NCBI RefSeq assembly: GCF_000159635.1
Contig: NZ_GG667194.1
Span: 43,892-107,891, forward strand
Origin: Corynebacterium lipophiloflavum DSM 44291
GTDB lineage: Bacteria; Actinomycetota; Actinomycetes; Mycobacteriales; Mycobacteriaceae
Reading direction: 5' to 3'
DNA length: 64,000 nucleotides
Part shown: positions 63,981-64,000 of the stretch, piece by piece
How positions within the stretch are numbered: position 1 is the stretch's first letter
How the letters are laid out: the number at the start of each line of letters is the position of its first letter
Made by a program: the position numbers and the translations under genes
The notes under the pieces: model-generated
Told to the model about the DNA's origin: nothing
The model's database searches: none
Seen by the model: only the letters and a program-made list of their open reading frames with translations

Positions 63981-64000
63981 CCCCGGTTGACAGCCGGAGG

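Overview
The window is a GC-rich actinobacterial chromosome segment and almost certainly a Corynebacterium. Gene order matches the Corynebacteriales core: odhA/kgd, lpqZ-like, mrp, tatB, cseE, sigE, O-methyltransferase, glgC/glgA, DUF3117, gpgS, folP2, LOG, dapE, dapD, aroP-like permeases, dapC, fdxC, mshB, lpqW, typA. Mycothiol, glucosylglycerate and succinylase-type diaminopimelate genes all fit that group. I see no rRNA, tRNA, CRISPR array, insertion sequence or replication origin.

Layout. 1-7.7 kb: 3' part of odhA, an LpqZ-like lipoprotein, stress protein, Mrp, TatB and the SigE/CseE envelope-stress pair. 7.7-12.5 kb: glycogen genes glgC and glgA, a GH32-like protein without its catalytic acids, and an RlmA-like methyltransferase. 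12.5-21.8 kb: DUF3117, DivIVA-like protein, GpgS, FolP2, LOG, DapE, two DapD paralogues and two tandem AroP-type permeases. 21.8-28.7 kb: a minus-strand block of GtrA, DapC, FdxC, a membrane protein, MshB, LpqW-like and TypA. 28.8-33.4 kb: a secreted protein, a DUF402 protein and a TPP-riboswitch-controlled ECF transporter (YkoE-D-C type) coupled to a P-loop kinase. 33.6-38.9 kb: a peptide ABC transporter operon (dppABC plus a fused DF ATPase). 39-53 kb: DUF2218, DUF808, a short UvrA paralogue, a cupin, a frameshifted DUF4185 protein, a PNPOx-like oxidase, a 5'-nucleotidase, an MFS exporter and a purple-acid-phosphatase-like enzyme. 53-64 kb is accessory: a lipase with an in-frame stop, a SulP transporter, a frameshifted SigK-like sigma factor with intact RskA-like anti-sigma factor, DUF4395, a truncated pgsB, a Phd/RelE toxin-antitoxin pair, and the start of a possible Pycsar-type effector.

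Three genome-scale signals stand out. (1) The 11-mer GC(T/G)TATCGACG occurs at least 19 times on both strands, in several reading frames and also between genes; about 0.06 copies are expected by chance. (2) About twenty genes have a TANNNT-like -10 hexamer ending 6-9 nt before the start codon and no ribosome binding site, which points to leaderless transcripts and fixes many starts. (3) Seven of twelve convergent gene pairs overlap by exactly 4 nt through interlocked stop codons.

Several genes carry lesions: single events in DUF4185, the SigK-like factor and the lipase, and loss of the 3' end of pgsB. Each could be real decay or, for the frameshifts, an assembly error. All calls come from reading the sequence; no database search was run.
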